Positions 1 to 9,708 of a stretch of DNA of 64,000 nucleotides are shown here, piece after piece. The stretch spans positions 124,001 through 188,000 of the forward strand of contig CALKBV010000010.1 in assembly GCA_937775265.1 (NCBI GenBank). The letters are read 5' to 3'. Every line of letters starts with the position of its first letter. The first letter of the stretch is position 1. The DNA is from an uncultured Pseudomonadales bacterium. Lineage in GTDB: Bacteria; Pseudomonadota; Gammaproteobacteria; Pseudomonadales; Azotimanducaceae. The translations under genes were made by a program, and so were the position numbers. Under the pieces are notes generated by a model. It searched no databases and had not been told where the DNA came from. It saw nothing but the letters and a program-made list of their open reading frames with translations.

Positions 1-676
1 AGTCAGTTAGTTTTTCCTGGTTCCTGTTGAAAGTATTGTAGTAGGCATTGACCCAGGCATTTGCTGCTTTGAGGTCCACGAATTTGAATGACAGCGCGCC
101 CATGCCTCGGTGGGCGGCGTATTTTATTGTATCCAATTGCGAACAGGCGACCCATAAAGGTGGGTGAGGTTTTTGCAGAGGCTTTGGAACTACAGCTCGT
201 AAGGGAAATTTGAAGTACTCTCCGTCATATTGCCAGGCGTGGTTATAGAACATGGGTAGGACACACTTAACAGCATCCTCCCAGATATCTCTCTTGTCCC
301 TGAAACGTAGATTGAAAGGGTGAAGTTCCGTGACGCTGGAGCCTTCGCCCAGTCCGAGTTCGACTCGGCCGTCCGAAACCAGGTCGAGTGTGGAAACTTT
401 CTCAGCTACCCTCGCTGGGTGGTTAGTCGTGAGCTGGATGATGCCGTGGCCAAGTCTGATGTTTTTCGTTCTCTGGCTCGCCGCTGCAAGGAAAACTTCC
501 GGCGCAGAAGAGTGAGAATATTCTTCTAGAAAATGATGTTCAACTTCCCACGCATAGTCATACCCGAGCTGATCAGCCAGCGCGATCTGATCGAGTGACT
601 GCTTCATAAGCTGATGTTCGCTGCTGTCAGTCCAGGGTCGTGGTAATTGATGCTCGTAGAAAACGCCAAATTTCAT
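1..676 (-). CDS. LLM class flavin-dependent oxidoreductase (luciferase-like), 3' end outside window
   Basis: Reverse-strand reading from ATG at 676: MKFGVFYEHQLPRPWTDSSEHQLMKQSLDQIALADQLGYDYAWEVEHHFLEEYSHSSAPEVFLAAASQRTKNIRLGHGI..., typical luciferase-like monooxygenase N-terminus; open to base 1. Confidence 0.85.
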   Translation of the reverse strand, partial: MKFGVFYEHQLPRPWTDSSEHQLMKQSLDQIALADQLGYDYAWEVEHHFLEEYSHSSAPEVFLAAASQRTKNIRLGHGIIQLTTNHPARVAEKVSTLDLVSDGRVELGLGEGSSVTELHPFNLRFRDKRDIWEDAVKCVLPMFYNHAWQYDGEYFKFPLRAVVPKPLQKPHPPLWVACSQLDTIKYAAHRGMGALSFKFVDLKAANAWVNAYYNTFNRNQEKLTD

Positions 677-797
677 AACAATGCTCTCATCTAAGAGGAC
701 TTTTTAAGCATACCTCGAGACGCTTTGACGAGCCAATGGCTTCAGTAAGACAGCACGGTCCAACAGGAGTAAGCCAGAGTATTGTTTTTACTGATGG

Positions 798-3700
798 TTA
801 ATAGGCGGTGCCGCGTTTCGGGTCGTTCTGCACGATCAATGCAGGGTCGGCGTTATCATTGAATCCCCAGAACCTTAACCAATCATCAAGCATCAGATAG
901 AGGCTTGGCACCAGGAACAGTGTGATCACAGTGGCGAACAGTACACCGAACGCCAGTGAGATGGCCATGGGGATGAACATAAACGTTTCCGGGTCGCTGT
1001 CTGTCATCAGTGGAATCAGCCCCACGAAGGTCGTAACCGATGTCAGGATTATTGGCCTAAATCGAACCACGCCGGCTTTGGAGACGGCTTCAAATAATGG
1101 AACGCCTTCTCGCCTTTGCCTGTTGATATAGTCAACAAGGACGAGCGAAGCATTCACGACAACGCCGGAGAGCGCAATGATGCCCAGTAATGAAAAGAAG
1201 ATTAGGTCCCAACCCATAATGTAATGGCCGACGATAGCGCCGACTGCACCAAAAGGAATGACGCTCATGATTACCAGTGGCTGCATGTAGCTCCTTAGTG
1301 GAACTGCAAGCAGAGCGAATATGATCATCAAGGCTAGTGGTACGGTGGCGATCATGCTACCCAGTGCCTTGTTACGCTCTTGCTGTTCACCGGAGATATT
1401 AAATGCGACGCCAGGGAAGTCGGCATTGTAGCATCGGCTTTCCTGGCTGCCGAAGCTGGTGCCTTTGGCGCAGACTGCTTTTTCAACCGCAGCCATGATT
1501 TCTTCAGGGGTCACAATGGAGCGATTCACGTCGCCCTTGACATCGATGACCCGTTGTTGATCTTCCCTGTTGATTGCGCTGAAGCCATCACCGTAAATGA
1601 CCTCGGCAACCGTAGAAAAGGGCACCTCTATGTTTTCGCTTGTACGAATCCTCATGTTCTCAAGGTTACCCAAGGATTGCCGTTCTTTCTCAGGATAACG
1701 AACCATGACCCTAACGTCGTCTGTACCTCTCTGAATCCGCTGGGCTTCCTCACCGTAAAATGCCTGGCGAACCTGGCGTGCAAGGTCGTTGAGGGTTAGG
1801 CCAAGCGGTTTGGCTTCCGGCAGGATGTCCAGTTTAACTTCTTGTTTACCTGCGCGGAATGAATCTGTTAGATCCATTACCCCGGGATATCGTCCAAGTT
1901 CTGTGCGTAAGTAAAGGGCAGCACGCTTCAGCTGTTCGATATCCCGGCCTTTTAGTTGAAGCGCCAGAGCATCACCGCCACTGAATGTTGTAGTGCTGAA
2001 CTGCAGTTCAACCGCATCTGTCACAGAACCTGTCTTCTCTCGCCACTTGTCTGCGATTTTGTTTGTATTCCAGCCTGGCCTGTCCTTGAATGGAACGAGA
2101 TCGAGTACTACCTCGGCAAGATGGCTGCCTCCAGCCGTCCTCATGGGTGGACCGCTACTGCGAGCAGCTTTGACTCCTATGGATTGGAAAGTATGAAGGA
2201 TAACTGAACTGTCTTTATCGAATCCCAGGTCAGCGTTAACCTCTTTTGCGGTTTCAAAAGCAGCGAGTTCCAGCTGACGTGCAGCTTGCTCTGTGTACTC
2301 AACATTGATCCCTTCCGGCATTGTCAGGGTTGCGAAGATTCTGTCGCCCTCAACAGCAGGGAAAAACTGGAATATCACCCGTCCACTTGCGATCAGTGCT
2401 ATTGATGTGATTAGGACTGCTGTTGCGACAGCCCATGTTACCCAACGCCATTCCAGTGTTTTCTCAAGAAAGGGTTTGTAGGTGTTTGTTGCAAAGGACT
2501 CAAGTGCTCCCGAGAACTTGCCCTGAAATTTTATCCAGCCTTCTACAAGGGGGGTGCCTTCCAGAAAGTAGCCTTCAGTTTTTCTATGGGCAAGGTGCGC
2601 TGGCAGGATCAACATACATTCGAGAATGCTAAATACAAGGCAAACGAGCACGACCCAGCCAATGATAGAGAAGAAATCGCCCATGCGACCGGCTATCAGG
2701 AGTATCGGCAGGAAAGCAGCGATGGTGGTCAACACTCCAAACACCACGGGTGTAATTACTTCCGCGGTACCCGCGATAGCAGCTTCCCGGTGATTTTTTT
2801 GTATAGTTTCGTGACTGAAAATACGTTCGCCGACGACAATGGCGTCATCGACAACTATGCCAAGTACCAGAATGAAAGCAAGTACAGTCAGGGAGCTGAT
2901 GTTGATACCGACAAGGGGGAACATCCAGATTGCGCCTAAGATGGCGATCGGGATACCGGCTGCTACCCATATGGCGACCTTGAACCGAAGGAACAGGGTA
3001 AGAATGAGCAGAACCAGGGCTAAACCTGCATAAGCATTTTTAGTGAGTGCGCTGATTCTTCGATCGAGCGCGATCGATTCATCTATCCAGACAGTCAGGC
3101 TGATTCCCGGGGGTAGCTGGACACGCTTTTCCTCAATGTATTTTTTGACCGAGTTTGCTGAGGTAATTGTGTCCTCTTGACCGACACGGTAAACCGTCAC
3201 TGCCACGGATCGTTCACCGTCAAACTTTGCACGCAGGAAACCTTCCTGGAAGGCGTCTTTGACAACGGCGATGTCTCCGATCTCAATATTGGTGCCGTCA
3301 GGACGAGTCACCACCACGATATCTTCGAAATCAGGTCCGCGATAAGCCTGCCCTTTGGAGCGCAGCAGTATCTCCCCACCTTGCGTTTTTATTGACCCAC
3401 CGGGTAAGTCCAGTGAGGCTCGACGAATGGCATTGGCGATCTGGTTCATGGTCAGGTTGTATTGCCGGAGCGTTTGCTCGCTGACTTCAATCGAGATCTC
3501 CCAGGGGCGTGCGTAGGTGACCGAGACCTGCGAGATACCTTCGAGTGAAGAGACGTCATCGCGAATCTCTTCCGCCAGTAGTTTTAGCGTTGCTTCATCC
3601 GTTTCGCCGTGGACAGCGAGGGATATCGTTTGTCCCCTAAACTGCATGGAAGAAACAATCGGTTTTTCAGTTTCGGCCGGGAAAGTCGAAATGGCATCAA

Positions 3701-4043
3701 CCTTGCCCTTGATATCGTTTAGTACCGTCGTGATATCAGCATTTTGTGACACCTCAACCATTACCGAACACATGCTTTCTCTGGAGGTCGAGAAGAATCG
3801 GTCCATCCCATCGATGCCTTCAATAGCTTCCTCAACCCGGATGCAAACAGCCTCTTCAACTTCCTCCGGAGCAGCCCCGAGATAGGGAATCTGAATCTGC
3901 ACGATGCCGGGCTCTATATTCGGAAACTCTTCCTTATGCATTGTAGCCAGAGAGATAAACCCGCCGGTAATAAAAATTGCCATCATCAAGTTGGCGGCGA
4001 CGGGGTTATCAACGAACCAGGTCAGAAATTTATGATTGTCCAT
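798..4043 (-). CDS. RND efflux transporter permease (AcrB/MexF-like)
   Basis: 1081 aa; N-term FLTWFVDNPVAANLMMAIFITGGFISL, two blocks of TM helices and large periplasmic loops typical of HAE-RND pumps. Confidence 0.95.
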   Translation of the reverse strand: MDNHKFLTWFVDNPVAANLMMAIFITGGFISLATMHKEEFPNIEPGIVQIQIPYLGAAPEEVEEAVCIRVEEAIEGIDGMDRFFSTSRESMCSVMVEVSQNADITTVLNDIKGKVDAISTFPAETEKPIVSSMQFRGQTISLAVHGETDEATLKLLAEEIRDDVSSLEGISQVSVTYARPWEISIEVSEQTLRQYNLTMNQIANAIRRASLDLPGGSIKTQGGEILLRSKGQAYRGPDFEDIVVVTRPDGTNIEIGDIAVVKDAFQEGFLRAKFDGERSVAVTVYRVGQEDTITSANSVKKYIEEKRVQLPPGISLTVWIDESIALDRRISALTKNAYAGLALVLLILTLFLRFKVAIWVAAGIPIAILGAIWMFPLVGINISSLTVLAFILVLGIVVDDAIVVGERIFSHETIQKNHREAAIAGTAEVITPVVFGVLTTIAAFLPILLIAGRMGDFFSIIGWVVLVCLVFSILECMLILPAHLAHRKTEGYFLEGTPLVEGWIKFQGKFSGALESFATNTYKPFLEKTLEWRWVTWAVATAVLITSIALIASGRVIFQFFPAVEGDRIFATLTMPEGINVEYTEQAARQLELAAFETAKEVNADLGFDKDSSVILHTFQSIGVKAARSSGPPMRTAGGSHLAEVVLDLVPFKDRPGWNTNKIADKWREKTGSVTDAVELQFSTTTFSGGDALALQLKGRDIEQLKRAALYLRTELGRYPGVMDLTDSFRAGKQEVKLDILPEAKPLGLTLNDLARQVRQAFYGEEAQRIQRGTDDVRVMVRYPEKERQSLGNLENMRIRTSENIEVPFSTVAEVIYGDGFSAINREDQQRVIDVKGDVNRSIVTPEEIMAAVEKAVCAKGTSFGSQESRCYNADFPGVAFNISGEQQERNKALGSMIATVPLALMIIFALLAVPLRSYMQPLVIMSVIPFGAVGAIVGHYIMGWDLIFFSLLGIIALSGVVVNASLVLVDYINRQRREGVPLFEAVSKAGVVRFRPIILTSVTTFVGLIPLMTDSDPETFMFIPMAISLAFGVLFATVITLFLVPSLYLMLDDWLRFWGFNDNADPALIVQNDPKRGTAY

Positions 4044-4048
4044 GAAGG

Positions 4049-5209
4049 TTAACTGTTACCTGACTGCAGCATCGGCTTGACCCGCATACCTTCAACGATG
4101 GTTTGCAAAGGTGAAATATTAACCACGTCGCCGGATTCGAGACCGTCGGACACAATGACGTTGTCGCTTTCGAAGCGGAGGATTTCCACATTACGGTAGT
4201 GCAGGCGGTTATCCTTATCGACCACCAAAACCTTGCTCTGGTTGCGCAGGGCTGCACGGGGAATGGTGACAACACCTTCTGCCCAGCGCCCTTTGATCCT
4301 GGCGTTCACAAAAAGCCCGATTGGAAGGTCAGGCTGGTCGACGTTGTCGTTGTTATTGACCCGAACAACAGCAGTCACCATGCGGCTTTTTGAGTCTATT
4401 TCCGCTTCTGTCCTGACCAGATTGCCGATCCACTCATAATGCTTGCCACCATAATCCGTGAACAGAAGCACTTCAGGCGCGACTTCAGCTGCGAGTTCTC
4501 CGCGGTGGCCGAGCGGAAGATCAAGATACGCTAGTTGCTTGTCAGCGAGCGGCAGCCTGACTTCTGCATACTGTGCTGCGTAGATTGACGCGATCCCCAT
4601 ACCGCGGCTTACATACTGACCAAGGTCAACTTTCTCGGATCTAACCAGACCGTCATAAGGGGCTTTTATTTCTGTACGCTGCAGATCCCGCGCTGCTTGC
4701 TCCAGGGCGATTCTTGAATCTTGTAGCACGGCTTCAGCGATTCGATGGTTTCGAAGCACTGTTTCCAGGCTTGACTGGCTGGTCAGTTTTTTCTTTACAA
4801 GCTCTTCCATACGTCCAAGTTCGAATCTGGCGAGCTCTTCCTCTGCCAGGGAGCGGCTTAACCCTGCCCGACTGCGCGCGACCTTTGAGCGGTAATCGCT
4901 ATTGTCTATTCGGAGCAGCACTTCATCTTTGGTGAAGTACCCGCCTGGAAGAAGGTTCGGTGACATCCAGGAAACTCGGCCGTTAACCTCTGGTATCAGT
5001 TCACTTTCTTTATAGGGCATTACGCTGCCCTGGGAACTAACCTCTAAACGGACTCTTTCCCGATTAACTTCCAACACACGAATGCTGGTCGTGCTCTCTG
5101 TACGGGTGAACTGATCAGGCGCTGGCGCGGATTTCACCAATCCGTAAGCGACGATAACGGCAAAAAACAGAACCGCTATGGTCATTATTCCCTTAATGGC
5201 GTTAGGCAT
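4049..5209 (-). CDS. RND efflux periplasmic adaptor subunit (MFP/HlyD-like)
   Basis: Start taken at MPNAIKGIMTIAVLFFAV (5209), 8-nt overlap with the upstream GntR gene; lipoyl/barrel motifs (APYDGLVRSEKVDLGQYV). Confidence 0.9.
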   Translation of the reverse strand: MPNAIKGIMTIAVLFFAVIVAYGLVKSAPAPDQFTRTESTTSIRVLEVNRERVRLEVSSQGSVMPYKESELIPEVNGRVSWMSPNLLPGGYFTKDEVLLRIDNSDYRSKVARSRAGLSRSLAEEELARFELGRMEELVKKKLTSQSSLETVLRNHRIAEAVLQDSRIALEQAARDLQRTEIKAPYDGLVRSEKVDLGQYVSRGMGIASIYAAQYAEVRLPLADKQLAYLDLPLGHRGELAAEVAPEVLLFTDYGGKHYEWIGNLVRTEAEIDSKSRMVTAVVRVNNNDNVDQPDLPIGLFVNARIKGRWAEGVVTIPRAALRNQSKVLVVDKDNRLHYRNVEILRFESDNVIVSDGLESGDVVNISPLQTIVEGMRVKPMLQSGNS

Positions 5210-5933
5210 TACCCGTACTCCTTTCTGCGTCCGCACCGGCTGCAATGGCTGATTCCAGCAATCCGATTTTAATGATTTGAAAATGTTGAATAACGGCATC
5301 TCTAACGTTCACTTCATCCCGCGACTTAATCGAGTCTCGAAGTCTGATCAGTTGCTGCTTTGCAGCCGATAGGTCGATGTGTGGCTCGAACCCTAAATTC
5401 ATGGTGCTACCCATAAATTGCGTTCGTAGTCCATTACCGACCAGACGCAGGACCAAATTTCTGTGAATTGACATCATTTTGTCGCTGAATTGTATCCAGA
5501 CTTCTGTATGACGCTCCTCGTCTCCTATGGTTTGTACGAGTTGATCGACCAATTGGACCATGTCTATGATATTTTCGTCGTTGGCTTCCACGACTGCGGA
5601 GCGAGCTGACAACGAAGTCATTACAGCGAGGACATCTAATACTTGGCTGATAAGCTCAGGTTTTTGAATTTCCCCGAGTTCCAGAAGATAGCCAAGAACT
5701 TCAAGCGTCGCTTCTTCCACGGGCAAGACCCGGACTCCGCCAGGAGCAACAGCCACTATGCCCAGTTGTTCCAACTTCTTTATGGCTTCACGGATTGCGC
5801 CCCGGTTAGACTCGAAACGCGCAGCCAAGTCTCGCTCAGATGGCAATCGCTCACCGGGTCGGTACTGGCCCCTAAGGATCTCGCTTCGTAACACGGTGAT
5901 AATTTCTTCTGCTCTAGACGGTGGTGTCGACAT
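5202..5933 (-). CDS. GntR family transcriptional regulator (FadR/FCD subfamily)
   Basis: N-term wHTH: EEIITVLRSEILRGQYRPGERLPSERDLAARFESNRGAIREAIKKLEQLGIV. Confidence 0.92.
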   Translation of the reverse strand: MSTPPSRAEEIITVLRSEILRGQYRPGERLPSERDLAARFESNRGAIREAIKKLEQLGIVAVAPGGVRVLPVEEATLEVLGYLLELGEIQKPELISQVLDVLAVMTSLSARSAVVEANDENIIDMVQLVDQLVQTIGDEERHTEVWIQFSDKMMSIHRNLVLRLVGNGLRTQFMGSTMNLGFEPHIDLSAAKQQLIRLRDSIKSRDEVNVRDAVIQHFQIIKIGLLESAIAAGADAERSTGNA

Positions 5934-5968
5934 AGTCTTTTTCTTTATTCGGTAGTATTTGGCTTGTT

Positions 5969-6024
5969 TGGTATGACCATTATGGATCGACCAAATCGGT
6001 CAGACCAATTTGGTCGGACCATTA
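5969..6024. promoter_or_regulatory. Four phased 14-bp operator-like units (TGGTNNGACCA type) upstream of the GntR/RND operon
   Basis: TGGTATGACCATTA / TGGATCGACCAAAT / CGGTCAGACCAATT / TGGTCGGACCATTA, contiguous at exactly 14-bp spacing, 36-91 bp upstream of the GntR start codon. Confidence 0.8.
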
Positions 6025-6548
6025 TAGGCATGTCGCGTTGCATTGCAACATGAATAATCGACCATGTTTTCCTTACTGTCTGCCAAATTGCGAGACTGAT
6101 CCAGATTTGCCAGATGAACTGTCCCGTGTCTAATTTGCGTGGGTGAACCTGGATACACATGTGGTTGTCTTGAAAATTTTCTACGATTATGACGAGACCT
6201 GTTTCCTTATCGATGTTTAACAGGAAGGCAAACTTGTTAACGTTAAAACGGTATACGGCGCAGCGAACAAAACCCGTCGCATTCAACGGTAAGTACTTTA
6301 CATATCAGAAACTCGGCGCCACCTCCTGCATTCGTTGAGCTGGGTGGCAGTGAAGTTCACCCGTCGACGCTGGTGGAAACCATCAAATAGGTCGTGGTTG
6401 GGGATCGTCCTCACCAGGGGGATGGTGATTCATCGATCTTTGAAAAAAAGTGTATTCGCGGCGTTGTTTCCGGAATATCAATGTGGCGACCGAATATACG
6501 ATGGTCGCCTCACCAATACGTGAAGTAGTGCTCGTGTGAATCCTGGGC

Positions 6549-7394
6549 TTGATCCCCGTTCATTACTTTAGCAATCACTGTTATCCTTGTTCACTGTCAA
6601 GTAGTCAGAAATTATCAGCGAATGCCCGTGTGAATATACCCTCAATCCTCTACAAGCTCTACGAACCCTTTCTCTGGTCGCAAATTAAAAATGGCCCAAG
6701 GCCCCACCACATTGGTCTTATTGTTGATGGCAATCGCCGTTTTGCGAGGGTAAAGGGGCTTGCCTCTAATGAAGGACATAACGCCGGCTCACAAAAACTG
6801 GAAGACTTTCTTCGGTGGTGTTGGCGTCTGGATATCAAGATTGTCACTTTGTACGCATTCTCAACAGAGAATCATAAACGCGCAGAGAACGAGGTCGATT
6901 ACCTCATGGACCTGATATTAAAGAAGTTGAAACAATATCAGGTAGACCCTGTTATCAGGCGAGAGGGGGTGAAGATCAAGGTCATTGGCCAGCGAGAAAA
7001 CCTGTCCGAAGAAATGATCACGGAAATTGAGAAAACTGAAGAGCTCACCAAAGATCATGATCGGTTTCAGTTGAACATTGCTGTGAGTTACGGCGGCAGG
7101 GAGGAAATCGTTGATGCCGTTAAGAGCATCGCGAAACAGATCCAGGATAAGCAGATCGCTTTGCAGGATATAGATGAAGAAATGTTCGCCAGTCACCTGT
7201 ATACCGAGGGTATACCTGATCCTGACCTGATCATTCGGACCTCTGGTGAAGAACGTTTGTCGGGGTTTCTGCTTTGGCAAAGTGCCTACTCAGAGCTCTA
7301 TTTCACTGTGGTTTACTGGCCTGCTTTTCGAATGATTGATTTCTGGCGAGCGATTCGGGTCTATCAACAACGGGAACGCCGATACGGCAAGTAA
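6549..7394 (+). CDS. uppS: Undecaprenyl/polyprenyl diphosphate synthase family (cis-prenyltransferase), archaeal-like sequence
   Basis: HIGLIVDGNRRFARVKGL, TLYAFSTENHKRAENEVDYLM, PDPDLIIRTSGEERLSGFLLWQSAYSELYF, RAIRVYQQRERRYGK. Start codon uncertain (TTG at 6549 or a later GTG). Confidence 0.9.
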   Translation: MIPVHYFSNHCYPCSLSSSQKLSANARVNIPSILYKLYEPFLWSQIKNGPRPHHIGLIVDGNRRFARVKGLASNEGHNAGSQKLEDFLRWCWRLDIKIVTLYAFSTENHKRAENEVDYLMDLILKKLKQYQVDPVIRREGVKIKVIGQRENLSEEMITEIEKTEELTKDHDRFQLNIAVSYGGREEIVDAVKSIAKQIQDKQIALQDIDEEMFASHLYTEGIPDPDLIIRTSGEERLSGFLLWQSAYSELYFTVVYWPAFRMIDFWRAIRVYQQRERRYGK

Positions 7395-7495
7395 TATTCG
7401 TTTGAGTTTTAAGGCAAAGTGCTGTTTCGGCCGATGATCACGTGTTGCCAGGTAAGCACAGGATATCCGAGATAAAGAAGACGATTAACGAGCCG

Positions 7496-7868
7496 TCAGT
7501 TCGAATAGCCAGGTACTACTTTATCGATACTGTCTGTGGAAAGGCTTTGGCCATATTTTTGATTAAACAGTTCAAGTACACCACCTATGAACTTACCTTC
7601 TTTGTACCTAATTAATTGCAGTTCGAGCCTGCCATCGGCCCACATGGCGAGACCTGGGCGGGCCATTGTTCTGCATTTCATAAGAGTTGCGATGATCGGT
7701 GAGGAACGACCAGTCGTCAGAAGCAGCAACGAGTTCGCCTGTCTGAAACGGCCCACCCGAGAGGATTTCCATCGGTCCATCGTGCGAGCGAACCAGAAAC
7801 AGAACTGCACCGGCGGCAATAAATACCGTGATGATAAAACTGAAAAACCACTTTAGTCCGCGCGACAT
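7496..7868 (-). pseudogene. Small membrane-anchored protein, apparent single frameshift
   Basis: Frame A: MSRGLKWFFSFIITVFIAAGAVLFLVRSHDGPMEILSGGPFQTGELVAASDDWSFLTDHRNSYEMQ; continues in another frame near 7650-7670 as MWADGRLELQLIRYKEGKFIGGVLELFNQKYGQSLSTDSIDKVVPGYSN. Confidence 0.55.
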
Positions 7869-8068
7869 GATGTTGAAAACCGCTGAATAGCGGTGGGTAA
7901 GATAACTTTCATGGGAGTCCTTTGCAATCACTGCACAAGGTGTCCTGATGAGAATTATTCGTACCCGTGGTAAGGTGTTTGCCAGACTGGCAGCTTGTAA
8001 ATGTCTAATTATGTTGAAAAAAACAAGCGTAAAAGAGATAAGGAGATAAGGCAATTAGCGAAACAGAA

Positions 8069-9062
8069 ATGTCAGAACCGGGCTCAACGGCACCGCAAAG
8101 CAAGTTAAAATCCACGCTGTTCAGGATGGTTACCTGGTTGCTTGCTGCAGGCTGCTTTTACCTGGTGTTCACGCGAATCGAAGCCTCGGCCGCGCGAGAT
8201 GGGTTAACAACGCTCGAGTATCTCAGCAATTTTTTTCGGGATGCGGACTGGTCAATGTGGCTGGCGCTCATGATTCCCTATTCGTTGTTTTTTTTCCTTG
8301 TTGATTCCCATGCTACCTGGCGAGCGATCAGGTGGTTTAACACGCCAGAAATCAAACTCACGAACGTCCTGCCAATCAGAGCCAGCGCCTATATTTTGTC
8401 CCTGGTTAATGAGCAGGTAGGCAAGGGCGCAATGTCGTTGTATCTACTGCGTCGTTATGACGTTCCTGGTTGGAAGGCAGTGTCGACCATGGTCCTTTTG
8501 GGGATCGTCGAGATCTACCAGTTGCTGATTTTTTCTGCTATTGGAGTCGCCCTGTATTTTGATCTTGTACAGGAAGCCTGCGGTTAGCCTTCCTCTGCCA
8601 CAGATTATGCTCAGTGTGTTTGTGATTGCGTTTCTTTATTTTCCGTTTCACGTTGCCTATTTTAGGGGGCATGTGTTTAAGAACTCAACGATTCGGGACA
8701 AACCGATTTTTCATGCCTTGAGGCAGGCAGAGCTCAAGCACTATGTGTTGCTCCTGCTCTGCAAAGCGCCAAACTTGATTGGCGCCGTCGTCGTGTATAG
8801 CCTCGCGCTCAGTCTGTTCAGCGTCGACGTCAGCTTTGGTCAGATGCTGGCGTTCCTTCCGGTGATCTTTCTAGCGGCGGCTTTACCACTACCGTTTCAC
8901 GCGGGGGCTTTGCTCCTGTGGGCGGTACTGTTCCCTGATTTTCCAGAGGTCGGCGTTTTTTCAATGATCATGCACACTTTTTTCGTGGTCTTTAACGCCG
9001 TCATTGGTGTCGTATTTTTGCCACTGGCTAACCGGGAGTTATTCGTCGACCGCCCCGTTTGA
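8069..9062 (+). pseudogene. Polytopic membrane protein (LPG-synthase TM/flippase-like), split by apparent frameshift near 8570-8590
   Basis: ORF 8069-8587 ends ...LLIFSAIGVALYFDLVQEACG*, and ORF 8541-9062 continues ...VSLPLPQIMLSVFVIAFLYFPFHVAYF with no loss of hydrophobic pattern. Confidence 0.6.
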
Positions 9063-9071
9063 TTCGGCGCT

Positions 9072-9605
9072 TCATTGCTTGTTTGAAAGTAAAGTAACGA
9101 GACGGTCCACCATGCTGATTGCGCTGGTTACTACCAGGCCCCAGCCTATCCAAACGAACCAGCTAAAAGGGATTAATGTGATGCCTAGTGTTAGCTGCAT
9201 GACAGGGAATCCGGCGAAGACAAAATAGCTTATCCCGTTGTATTTCCCGAGTGAGCTTGCCTTTAGTGGCTGCCCCGCCAACGCTTTTGAGTCAAGCATG
9301 TATTGTACGAATGCGGCTGGAATGATGCACACCAAAGCGACTGGAGCCCATTCGTGATGGGTAAGAGCAGCAATCGTAAAGGTCACAAAAAAAGCATCAC
9401 TGCCATGGTCCATCAATCCCCCTATTGCCGACGTCAGGTTTTTCTTGCGGGCCAGGTAGCCATCGAGTATGTCGGTAAGGATAGCGGTCCAGAGAATCGC
9501 CACAGCTACGTACCAATTCGAATGGTATACGTTCCACGCCATGATGATCGCCAGTCCTACTCGAGATAAACTCAATAGGTTTGGTAGGGTAAGTATTTGT
9601 GACAT
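9072..9605 (-). CDS. CDP-alcohol phosphatidyltransferase family protein
   Basis: CDP-OH-P motif: TDILDGYLARKKNLTSAIGGLMDHGSD (D-G-x2-A-R-x8-G-x3-D-x3-D). Confidence 0.9.
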   Translation of the reverse strand: MSQILTLPNLLSLSRVGLAIIMAWNVYHSNWYVAVAILWTAILTDILDGYLARKKNLTSAIGGLMDHGSDAFFVTFTIAALTHHEWAPVALVCIIPAAFVQYMLDSKALAGQPLKASSLGKYNGISYFVFAGFPVMQLTLGITLIPFSWFVWIGWGLVVTSAISMVDRLVTLLSNKQ

Positions 9606-9708
9606 TCACATTGGCGGTGTTAGATAAAGAACGCATAATGCCACATTACAACTTGCTTAACGTAACTTGTCTGCGGGACCTTGCGTTAAATGATGAGAAA
9701 GACACAGC

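Noticed and set aside
5207-5299. Extended N-terminus of the MFP protein (MPLFNIFKSLK...)
   Set aside because: Would overlap the GntR gene by about 100 bp; the internal start MPNAIKGIMTIAVLFF at 5209 begins with a proper membrane/signal segment.
5945-6286. 113-aa minus-strand ORF upstream of the GntR gene
   Set aside because: It runs straight through the 14-bp operator array and has no recognisable domain; likely fortuitous.
6485-6509. GGCGACC-N11-GGTCGCC inverted repeat as a terminator or riboswitch
   Set aside because: No U-tract, no adjacent gene end and no conserved aptamer features that I can recognise.
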